Positions 1-6,241 of a stretch of 64,000 bases of DNA are shown piece after piece. The translations under genes and the position numbers were made by a program. The stretch's first letter is position 1. Each line of letters opens with the position of its first letter. The notes under the pieces are model-generated. The model was not told the DNA's origin. It was given only the letters and a program-made list of their open reading frames with translations, and made no database searches. The stretch comes from AC-56 sp963798705. GTDB taxonomy: Bacteria > Actinomycetota > Thermoleophilia > Solirubrobacterales > 70-9. Location of the stretch: positions 496,001 to 560,000 of the forward strand of contig CAWCTW010000005.1 of the NCBI GenBank assembly GCA_963798705.1. The letters run 5' to 3'.

Positions 1-122
1 CCGGACTTGGAGAAGGCCAGATAGCTGAAGGCGATGCCCTGGAGCGCGGAGCCGAGCGACGAGACGAGCGTCGTCCAGGCGAGGTCGCGGACGACGGGGT
101 GCCCGGCGATCAGAGGTGGCAT
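1..122 (-). CDS. MFS-type transporter, N-terminal fragment
   Basis: The reading frame starts at ATG (120-122) and runs off the left edge, giving about 40 residues. After a short polar start with an R-D-L-A-W motif there is one hydrophobic segment containing small and polar residues (SSLGSALQGIAFSYLAF), as in the first membrane helix of major facilitator transporters. Only this piece is visible, so substrate and family cannot be given. It lies outside the tRNA-Cys island. Alternative: any polytopic membrane protein. Confidence 0.45.
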   Translation of the reverse strand, partial: MPPLIAGHPVVRDLAWTTLVSSLGSALQGIAFSYLAFSKS

Positions 123-239
123 GCGCAGCCGCACCCGCCGCATTCTGGTCCGCTCGGCCGCCGGACCCGGCTGACGGCGCCTTTACGGCCGGCACCGGGC
201 GGCGCAGCCGGCTCCACCAGGGAGATCAGCTCGCTCGAG

Positions 240-289
240 CGAAGGCGCCTACCGGAGTCGAACCGGTGTAAACGGCTTTGCAGGCCGCT
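240..289 (-). repeat. attachment-site copy: truncated tRNA-Cys 3' part (distal att)
   Basis: Identical to 4534-4583. In tRNA terms it holds part of the D-arm side, the anticodon arm with GCA, the T-arm and the acceptor 3' strand. Upstream tRNA sequence is replaced by unrelated DNA after position 289, so it cannot form a tRNA. It marks the far end of the island. Confidence 0.85.
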
Positions 290-397
290 TACGGGGCGGC
301 GATTCCGGCTTGTTAAAGCGAGATTCGTCCAGCGCGCGCCAGTGGATGCGCCAGTGAGGGCAATCGAGCGGGGAGACTTCGGCGTGTGCGCCGGTGA

Positions 398-673
398 TCA
401 AGATGTGCTGAGGGGACGATCGACGGCCTTGCCCTTCGCCCGCGCATAGAGCGTCTCGGGGGCCATGTCCGCGCCGTTTGGCCAGACGACCGTCCCGCCC
501 TCCGAATCGATCTGAACGCGGGCGAAGTACGCGGGGTCGCGCAGCGGCTCGAACACACCGCGCCACTCGCGCCCGGTGAAATCGACGTCGCCGACAACCC
601 CGTCCTCGAACGTGAGCCGCAGACGGTGGTCGCCGATGACCTCCACCGCGGTGACATGCACAATCGACTTCAC
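398..673 (-). CDS. DUF2442 domain protein
   Basis: This 91-residue protein matches DUF2442: an N-terminal strand region (HVTAVEVIGDHRLRLTFEDG), then the conserved V-F-E-P-L-x-D-P-x-Y-F block near residues 40-50, and T-V-V-W-P-N-G-A-D near 63-71. DUF2442 proteins are common next to small toxin/antitoxin-like genes; no biochemical role is firmly established. It is the third gene of a co-directional trio, 19 bases after the DUF2283 gene. Family assignment is confident, function is not known. Confidence 0.8.
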   Translation of the reverse strand: MKSIVHVTAVEVIGDHRLRLTFEDGVVGDVDFTGREWRGVFEPLRDPAYFARVQIDSEGGTVVWPNGADMAPETLYARAKGKAVDRPLSTS

Positions 674-692
674 GGCACCCTGCGGCGCCTCT

Positions 693-968
693 TCAGGCCG
701 GAGTGAGGACCGGCTCGATCTGAGCCGCTTCCACGCGGCCCTGTGGAATCGTCACTGTGAGCGCCCCGTCCCGCTTGAGCAGGAACCGGACGTTCACGAG
801 CACCATTCCGATCACCGCACCCGACTCGTCGTAATCAACGGCGTGACCCTCGGGTGTAACGGTCGTGCGAGCCGGCTCTCGCGGTGGGCCCACGCTCAGG
901 TAGAGCACGTCGCCGCGCTCGTCGTACTCGTGTTGGTCGAAATTGATGCCCGCGACGGTAACGGTCAC
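693..968 (-). CDS. DUF2283 domain protein
   Basis: This 91-residue protein carries the DUF2283 pattern: Y-D-E-R-G-D-V-L-Y-L (residues ~14-23), then a G-H-A-V-D-Y-D-E-S-G-x-V-I-G-M sequence. It starts with GTG, and that start overlaps the stop of the preceding gene (GTGA), so the two are likely translationally coupled. DUF2283 genes often neighbour small DUF4258-like genes; an antitoxin-like partner role is inference only. Confidence 0.75.
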   Translation of the reverse strand: MTVTVAGINFDQHEYDERGDVLYLSVGPPREPARTTVTPEGHAVDYDESGAVIGMVLVNVRFLLKRDGALTVTIPQGRVEAAQIEPVLTPA

Positions 969-1216
969 GATTCAGCCCTCGGCTCGTGGTCCTGGACGAA
1001 CGCTGTGACCACGAAGGCCGGCGACTCGCTGAAGTCTACGACCACCCGCAGCCACCGCCGGGGATCGAGATCACGCCGGTAGAAGCGCTCACGCCCCGGG
1101 GCGGGATCGTCCTCGCGAACGTCAGGACGGTTCACGGCGTCGAGAATGGCGGCCGTGTGCCGGAGCATCTGCGGTCGCCGCCGCGAGAGATGGCCCACGG
1201 TGCGCTCGTCGAGCAC
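965..1216 (-). CDS. small DUF4258/toxin-like protein
   Basis: This 83-residue protein has an N-terminal H-L-S-R-R-R-P region, a Y-R-R motif and a W-L-R-V-V-V-D-F strand followed by V-V-T-A-F. This is the layout of small single-domain proteins (DUF4258/RelE-like) paired with DUF2283 genes. It may lack a few N-terminal residues compared with relatives. Its stop overlaps the next gene's GTG. With the two genes downstream it forms a compact operon inside the tRNA-Cys island. A toxin role is plausible but untested. Confidence 0.55.
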   Translation of the reverse strand: MLDERTVGHLSRRRPQMLRHTAAILDAVNRPDVREDDPAPGRERFYRRDLDPRRWLRVVVDFSESPAFVVTAFVQDHEPRAES

Positions 1217-1413
1217 ACTCGGCGCCCGTCCGGATCAGTCGTCTCTCGCCGCTCACTTGCCACCTGACGACTACGAACCGGCGACCGCGGCGACCGCGCC
1301 TGGGTACCGGCCCGCGCCAGATAGGCATCGAGCATCCCAGCCGCCTCCCGCTCTGACCCCGGCATCAGATGCCCATACAGGTCGAAGGTGATCTTGATCG
1401 ACGAGTGGCCCAT
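1132..1413 (-). pseudogene. tyrosine integrase C-terminal remnant
   Basis: The frame begins with G-H-S-S-I-x-x-T-F-D-L-Y-G-H, the final box of phage-type tyrosine recombinases, with the His of GHSS and the nucleophilic Tyr both present. It continues through a typical alpha-helical tail up to L-D-A-Y-L-A-R-A. The N-terminal arm, core-binding domain and the R/K/H catalytic boxes are missing. It continues in frame from the AHSA1 remnant upstream (junction near 1411-1416). This is the only recombinase trace in the island and cannot be active. Confidence 0.8.
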
Positions 1414-1606
1414 GAAGTACGTGACCCCACCTCCCGGCGTGAGGTTGTGCTTGTCGAAGGTCGCTGGACAGCCCGGAGGACCCCACCAGCGCTCGAGCTT
1501 GCGCGGGTCCGCCCACAGCTCCCAGACCAGATCGATTAGCGTCGAACTCCGCGATCACGGTGAGGGTCAGGGTGTCGTAGTCCTTGTCGACGCTGGTGAC
1601 GCTCAT
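1411..1606 (-). pseudogene. AHSA1/SRPBCC protein, frameshifted and truncated
   Basis: The frame starts at ATG 1606, overlapping the ArsR stop. The first 22 residues resemble the start of AHSA1-family proteins (TLTVIAEFDA). A one-base shift near 1538 moves the homology to another frame, which reads L-V-W-E-L-W-A-D-P-R-K-L-E-R-W-W-G-P and then T-P-G-G-G-V-T-Y-F-M. Right after Y-F-M the homology switches to integrase. ArsR plus AHSA1 is a standard operon pair; here the second member is destroyed by a frameshift and by recombination. Confidence 0.75.
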
Positions 1607-1938
1607 TCTGGTCCTCCAATCAGGTGCGACATCCGATCGACGCGTCCGCGCCAGGTCCTCTCGAGCTCGTCGAGAGCGTCGCGCGCCCGGGAGACCGCGC
1701 CCGCGTCGGTGCGGACGAGCTGCTCGCGCCCGCGGCGCTCCTTCGTCACCAAGCCCGCCCGTTGCAGCACCGCGACGTGCTTCTGCACGGCCGCGAAGCT
1801 CATCGGGTAGGCGTCGGCGAGCCGCGAGACCGAGCGCTCGGCGGCGGCGCAGCGGCGAACGATGTCGCGGCGCGTCGAATCGGCGAGGGCGTGGAACACC
1901 TCGTCGACCGCCTCGTCGGTCAACTCATGCACAACCAT
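1603..1938 (-). CDS. ArsR-family winged-helix regulator
   Basis: A 111-residue regulator with a winged-helix domain: F-H-A-L-A-D-S-T-R-R-D-I-V, recognition helix around S-F-A-A-V-Q-K-H-V-A-V-L-Q-R-A-G-L-V, and a basic wing (KERRGREQ). No cysteine metal site is seen, as in the subgroup paired with AHSA1 genes. The ATG at 1938 is chosen because longer versions run through the divergent promoter. An inverted repeat (1931-1946) covers this start, suggesting autoregulation and control of the divergent reductase gene. Confidence 0.85.
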   Translation of the reverse strand: MVVHELTDEAVDEVFHALADSTRRDIVRRCAAAERSVSRLADAYPMSFAAVQKHVAVLQRAGLVTKERRGREQLVRTDAGAVSRARDALDELERTWRGRVDRMSHLIGGPE

Positions 1939-1946
1939 ATAGTTGT
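1931..1946. promoter_or_regulatory. putative ArsR operator
   Basis: Inverted repeat ACAAC-N6-GTTGT lying over the ArsR start codon, in the 52-base gap to the divergent reductase gene. Position and shape fit an autoregulatory operator; no binding data. Confidence 0.5.
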
Positions 1947-1990
1947 AGGTTATCTGCCGCCCGAGACGACAGAGCGAAAGGGACGAACCC

Positions 1991-2605
1991 ATGAAACTGA
2001 CGACCAACACGCAAGTCTCCGTCGATGGAGTGATGCAGGCAAACGGCGGGCGGAACGAGAAGCTCGATCCTGGCATGGAACGCGGCGGGTGGGCCCGGCC
2101 TCTGTTCGACGACGAGGCCATGAGGTTCGTCAATGATTTCTACGAACGGGCCGACGCGTTCCTATTCGGCCGGCGGACCTACGAGCTCTTTGCCCAGTCC
2201 TGGGGAACGGGCTCCTGGGGGGCCAATCAGGGCGACAACCCGATCTCAATTGCGCTCAACACGCGGCCCAAGTACGTGGCATCCACCACGCTCACCGACC
2301 CGGAATGGGCGGACACGACCGTCCTCTCCGGTGACGTGGCGTCGGCCATCAGGCAGCTGAAAGCCAAGCCCGGAGGCGAGCTACAGGTGCACGGCAGCGG
2401 CGCCCTGACCCACTGGCTCCTCGCCAACGACCTCGTCGACGAGATGAACTTGCTTGTGTGCCCCGTGGTCGTTGGCCAGGGCGCTCGGCTATTCCCTGAC
2501 ACCGGCCCGGATAAAGCGCTCGATCTGCTCGACTCGCGGACTTTCCCTAGGGGCATAACACTCCAGGTGTACCGGCCCGGTGGGCGTCCGGCCTACGCAA
2601 CGTGA
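1991..2605 (+). CDS. dihydrofolate reductase family (RibD C-terminal-like) protein
   Basis: A 204-residue protein with the RibD-C/DHFR-like fold pattern: N-terminal V-S-V-D-G-V, F-G-R-R-T-Y-E-L-F near residue 60, L-Q-V-H-G-S-G-A-L-T-H-W-L-L near 130, and C-P-V-V-V-G-Q-G-A-R-L-F near 155. These are usually NADPH-dependent reductases of unknown substrate, often beside ArsR/AHSA1 genes as here. It is divergent from the ArsR gene. A role in classical folate metabolism is unlikely. Confidence 0.85.
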   Translation: MKLTTNTQVSVDGVMQANGGRNEKLDPGMERGGWARPLFDDEAMRFVNDFYERADAFLFGRRTYELFAQSWGTGSWGANQGDNPISIALNTRPKYVASTTLTDPEWADTTVLSGDVASAIRQLKAKPGGELQVHGSGALTHWLLANDLVDEMNLLVCPVVVGQGARLFPDTGPDKALDLLDSRTFPRGITLQVYRPGGRPAYAT

Positions 2606-2741
2606 CACGTACGGTGGCTTGCTCTACGTGGCCCCGAGGCTTGTTGGGTGCGCCGCAATGGCGTGGTTGCGCTCCTGCTTCGCGCGACAGGGAGCACTGC
2701 GCCAGGTTGTCGATCCCTGGCGGGCTAGATCCTCGCCCCCG

Positions 2742-3668
2742 TCAGGGGCGAAGCACGACCGCTCCGCCGGCGCCGCCCCCGATTGCTGCCGCCAAGGCCT
2801 CGGCGGCCTCCTCGAGCGGGAACGTCGCCGCGATCGAGACCTCGAGCTTCCCGGTCGCGAGCAGCTCGGCGAGCTCGCCGAGCGCGCGGCCGTCGGGCTG
2901 CACGATCACCGACGAGATCTCGATGCCCCGCTGCTCGTCCGGTGGGTCCTGGGTGATCGTCGCAAGGCGACCGCCGTCGCGCACGGTTCCGGTCGCGACG
3001 GCTGAGCCGTTGGGCACCGCGTTGGCGGCGGCGCTCACGCCCAACCCGCCGCTAATCGCGCGCGCCTTCACCGACCAGTCGGGGTCGTGATAGTCGAGCA
3101 CGTGGGCCGCTCCCAGCCGGCGCAGGCGCTCATGGCTGGCCGGTCCTGCGGTCGCGATCACCTCGGCGCCGCGCGCCGCGGCCAGCCCAACGAGCTGCGT
3201 GCCGGTCACCCCGCTCCCCCCATTGACCAGAACCAGGTCGTCAGGGCGCACCGCCAGGGCTCCGTCGATCACCTGCGTGGCGGTCAGGGCCGGAACCGGG
3301 AACGCTGCAGCGGCCTCCCACGAGAGGGAAGCAGGCTTCCGCGCGAGCACCGTCGCCGAGGCGATCAGCAACGGCGCCCAGGTTCCCTGGTCCCGCAGCG
3401 GCAGAGGGTGGCTGAGCACCTCATCACCCGGCTCCCAGTCCTCGACGGAATCTCCGATCGCCGTGATGATCCCGGCGGCCTCGACGCCGAGCGCCATTGG
3501 AGGGGTGCGGCCGACATCCCACCGGCCCGTGCGGACGAACTCCTCCCAGTTGCCGACGCCCGCGGCCCGGATTTCGATCAGGGCCTCGTCGTTCGCGAGG
3601 GGGCGCGGATCTGGGAGGTCGATCCGTCCGACAGCACCGCCGAACTCGCTGATACCGGCGGCTCGCAT
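2742..3668 (-). CDS. zinc-independent quinone oxidoreductase-like MDR enzyme
   Basis: A 308-residue medium-chain dehydrogenase/reductase. The N-terminal GroES-like part includes G-V-E-A-A-G-I-I; a nucleotide-binding site V-N-G-G-S-G-V-T-G-T lies near residue 150, followed by G-L-A-A-A-R-G-A-E-V-I. Zinc ligands of alcohol dehydrogenases are absent, which points to NADPH:quinone oxidoreductase-type enzymes. ATG 3668 gives the normal length and starts with M-R-A-A-G; a longer frame upstream has no family character. The substrate is unknown. Confidence 0.85.
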   Translation of the reverse strand: MRAAGISEFGGAVGRIDLPDPRPLANDEALIEIRAAGVGNWEEFVRTGRWDVGRTPPMALGVEAAGIITAIGDSVEDWEPGDEVLSHPLPLRDQGTWAPLLIASATVLARKPASLSWEAAAAFPVPALTATQVIDGALAVRPDDLVLVNGGSGVTGTQLVGLAAARGAEVIATAGPASHERLRRLGAAHVLDYHDPDWSVKARAISGGLGVSAAANAVPNGSAVATGTVRDGGRLATITQDPPDEQRGIEISSVIVQPDGRALGELAELLATGKLEVSIAATFPLEEAAEALAAAIGGGAGGAVVLRP

Positions 3669-3909
3669 CAAAGAGGCGCTGTCTAAGCGTGGGCCGGCTC
3701 GGCGAGGAAGAGCCGGCGGTTGAAATCGTCGAGATCCTCCGACATCACCGCCGAGTATTTCACGCCGGACACTGCTGCTTTTCCATGGCTTGACGAGGTA
3801 GTCGTCGCTGCGCGCTGTCGCTTTGCGCGACGAACGACAGCGCCCCTTGGCATGGGAGGCGCACATTTCGGATCGACCGCCCCTGGACAACCGAGATACT
3901 GCGTGAACA

Positions 3910-4311
3910 ATGTCGCGGGAAAACGTCGAGATCATCCGCCAAGGAATCGACGCCTTCAACCGGCAAGACAAGGCGGCGTGGCTTGCCACCCTTGATCCGG
4001 ATGCCGTGATGGTTCCGGCACGCCAGTGGCCTGAGAAGGCGCCGGTTCGCGGTGCACAGGCCATCTGGGACTTCTACGTCCAGGTGACGGTCGCCTGGGA
4101 GGAGGGCTCTTTTGGGGTCGGCGAAATCCTCGAGGCCCCAGGCGACGCGCTCATTGTGAACGCCAGGCGTGAGGCCCGCGGAATGGCGAGCGGCGCATCA
4201 GTCCAGTTCAACTACTGGGCGGTGTTTGCGTTCCGTCGCGGAAAGACGGTCCGGATCGAGTGGTTCGCCGACCGGGACGAGGCCCTCGAGGCGGCCGGGC
4301 TGTCGGAGTAG
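3910..4311 (+). CDS. SnoaL-like / NTF2-fold protein
   Basis: A 133-residue protein of the nuclear-transport-factor-2-like superfamily: N-terminal E-N-V-E-I-I-R-Q-G-I-D-A-F-N, a D-P-D-A-V strand, and the C-terminal pattern F-R-R-G-K-T-V-R-I-E-W-F-x-D-R-D-E-A-L-E-A-A-G-L. These small proteins can be cyclases, isomerases or simple binding folds; none can be assigned. Related genes lie at 19.8 and 20.3 kb and a remnant at 22.3 kb. It is the last gene of the island before the tRNA. Confidence 0.85.
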   Translation: MSRENVEIIRQGIDAFNRQDKAAWLATLDPDAVMVPARQWPEKAPVRGAQAIWDFYVQVTVAWEEGSFGVGEILEAPGDALIVNARREARGMASGASVQFNYWAVFAFRRGKTVRIEWFADRDEALEAAGLSE

Positions 4312-4536
4312 AGAGCGGGGTGAAACAGGATCCGCGCTCCCGCTTCGCGCGATTTGCGACGGCCGTCGAACTTGGCCGCCAGGGTTCGCTGACGATCCCC
4401 TGAGCCGCGTCCTGGGCGCGCGCCAGTCCGCGCGCCAGTCAGACCCCCTTGACTGCGGTTTTCGGCGGTTCTGAGCGGTCGAGCGGAAGCCCGCGAAAAC
4501 GGCTCTAGCAAGCGCCATTCCGCTTGCCAGAGCCGA

Positions 4537-4607
4537 AGGCGCCTACCGGAGTCGAACCGGTGTAAACGGCTTTGCAGGCCGCTGCGTAGCCACTCCGCCA
4601 AGGCGCC
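4537..4607 (-). tRNA. tRNA-Cys (GCA)
   Basis: A 71-nt cloverleaf reads on the minus strand with acceptor GGCGCCT pairing AGGCGCC, discriminator U (typical of tRNA-Cys), anticodon loop CTGCAAA (anticodon GCA) and a T-arm with GGTTCGACTCC. CCA is not encoded. Its 3' two-thirds are part of the 50-bp repeat flanking the island, so it is the integration target. Confidence 0.95.
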
Positions 4608-4624
4608 GGGCCGGGCAAGCGTAG

Positions 4625-4661
4625 CGAGCGGCCACCATCCCGAACGGGTGGCGGCCGCTCG
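4625..4661 (-). terminator. hairpin after the FAD oxidoreductase gene
   Basis: Arms CGAGCGGCC (4625-4633) and GGCCGCTCG (4653-4661), with extra inner pairing, lie 16 bases past the stop of the minus-strand FAD gene and before the tRNA. There is no T-tract, so it may be a weak terminator or processing site. Confidence 0.5.
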
Positions 4662-4676
4662 CCTTGAGGTGCCGAT

Positions 4677-6071
4677 CTACGCGGCCGGCTGAATGTTCTG
4701 GTTGACCCGGAAGAGGTTGCCCGGGTCATACGTCGCCTTGACGCGGGCGAGGCGATCGTAGTTGTCCGCGTAGCTGGCCCGGACCCGCTCCTGGCCCTCG
4801 TCCATCATCATGTTCACGTAGGCGCCGCCAGCGGAGTACGGGTGCAGCGCCTCCATGTAGTCGACGCTCCAGCTCCGGATCGCGTCGACGTTCGCCGGGT
4901 CCGGGTCCACGCCCGCGAACACCGAGCCCCAGTTGGCGTCGCGGTACCCCCAGGGCGTTTCGGCGGCGTCCACGTCGTGGGCGGCACCGTCGATGGGGTA
5001 CATGTGCATCGTCGACTGCATCGTCGGCATCTCCGGGCCGAACTTCGCGTGGGCCTGGACCGCCTCCTCGGGGACCTCCTTGACGAAGTCCGCGCGCCAA
5101 TACCACTGGTGGCCGGGCGGATAGAGGCCGTCGAAGGCGCTCTGAAGCGCCGGATGGGGCATCGAGTGGACGCCGTGCATGAGCGGCTCGGGGACCGAGT
5201 CGAGCAGCGGCGCCATCGCCTTGGCGCCCTCCTCCTCGCCGCCGACGTAGCACCAGACGACGCCGCACACCTTGCGCAGGTGGAGCTCCTCCGGGAACGG
5301 CGGCGCCGGTGGGACCGACGTGTAGGCGAAGAACCCGTTCAGCTCCCGGGGTGCGTTCGGCAGGAACTCGCTGTAGGCCCGGAGCACCTCGGCGCTGTCC
5401 TCGGCCGCCCAGAACGTCGGGCCGCCGAAGATCGTGTCGACATCGTGCAGCCGGAACAGGAACGAGGTGACGACGCCGAAGTTGCCGCCACCGCCGCGGA
5501 TCGCCCAGTAGAGGTCGGGGTTGTCGTCGGCGCTCGCGGTGACGCGCTCGCCGCTCGCGAGCACGACCTCGGCTTCGATCAGGTTGTCGATCGTCAGGCC
5601 GCACTTGCGGGTCAGATGGCCCATCCCGCCGCCGAGCGTGAGGCCTCCCACGCCGGTGGTCGAGATGATGCCGCTGGGCGTCGCCATGCCGTGCTCGTTG
5701 GTCGCGGCGTCGACCTCGCCCCAGGTGCAGCCGCCGCCGACTCGCACGGTGCGAGCCTGCGAATCGACCTCGATGTCCTTGAGGCCGGCCAGGTCGATGA
5801 CGACGCCGTCGTCGCAGGTGCCGAGCCCGGCGCCGTTGTGGCCGCCGCCGCGCACCGCGAGCAGCAGGTCGCGCTCGCCCGCGAATCGCACGACGCTCGC
5901 GACGTCGTCGGCGTTCGCGACCTGCGCGATCAGCCCGGGGCGCCTGTCGATCATCGCGTTGTAGACCTTGCGCGCCTCGTCGTAGCCGGCGTCGTCCGGG
6001 CCGATCAGCTGCCCGTCGAACGCCGTCAGTCCCTCGCGCGCCGCGTTGGCCGGGGTTTCCAATGTGCTCAT
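4677..6071 (-). CDS. FAD-linked oxidase with BBE domain
   Basis: A 464-residue PCMH-type FAD oxidoreductase. The FAD-binding part contains V-R-G-G-G-H-N-G-A-G-L, where the His is the usual covalent FAD ligand, and V-G-G-G-C-T-W-G, whose Cys is positioned for a second (6-S-cysteinyl) bond as in berberine-bridge-like oxidases. The C-terminal BBE segment ends N-L-F-R-V-N-Q-N-I. No secretion signal is apparent. Such enzymes oxidise sugars, alkaloids or polyketides; the substrate cannot be told. It stands alone next to the tRNA. Confidence 0.9.
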   Translation of the reverse strand: MSTLETPANAAREGLTAFDGQLIGPDDAGYDEARKVYNAMIDRRPGLIAQVANADDVASVVRFAGERDLLLAVRGGGHNGAGLGTCDDGVVIDLAGLKDIEVDSQARTVRVGGGCTWGEVDAATNEHGMATPSGIISTTGVGGLTLGGGMGHLTRKCGLTIDNLIEAEVVLASGERVTASADDNPDLYWAIRGGGGNFGVVTSFLFRLHDVDTIFGGPTFWAAEDSAEVLRAYSEFLPNAPRELNGFFAYTSVPPAPPFPEELHLRKVCGVVWCYVGGEEEGAKAMAPLLDSVPEPLMHGVHSMPHPALQSAFDGLYPPGHQWYWRADFVKEVPEEAVQAHAKFGPEMPTMQSTMHMYPIDGAAHDVDAAETPWGYRDANWGSVFAGVDPDPANVDAIRSWSVDYMEALHPYSAGGAYVNMMMDEGQERVRASYADNYDRLARVKATYDPGNLFRVNQNIQPAA

Positions 6072-6241
6072 GTGCGTCCTCCAGTCGAGTCTCAGGCCTC
6101 AATGCCTTGCTGATCGCCGACCGTAGGGCCTCGCGGGAGCCTTGTCATGACGTGGATTGATCCACTTCGCCGGCGCCGCGAGTTGCCATGGGAATCCACG
6201 CCGATGATCAGATCTGACTATCGTCCCTCGCCAGCCCGCTC

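Larger units (their letters stand above)
240..4583. mobile_element. Genomic island in tRNA-Cys, bounded by 50-bp direct repeats
   Basis: A 50-bp perfect direct repeat (240-289 and 4534-4583) brackets about 4.2 kb. The right copy is the 3' two-thirds of an intact tRNA-Cys gene. The left copy is the same piece without the 5' third. This is the usual footprint of a tyrosine-recombinase element that enters a tRNA 3' end and rebuilds it. Inside are a C-terminal integrase remnant (1132-1413), three small DUF genes, an ArsR regulator with a broken AHSA1 gene, two oxidoreductases and a SnoaL-like protein. No complete integrase is present, so the element looks immobile. Confidence 0.8.

Noticed and set aside
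3683..3910. Minus-strand 75-codon frame before the MDR gene
   Set aside because: Its C-terminus (EDLDDFNRRLF) looks protein-like, but the first part is not, and no family is recognised; at most a fragment.
4842..6113. 423-codon plus-strand open frame
   Set aside because: It is the complement of the FAD oxidase gene; low-complexity Val/Arg/His content and no family match.
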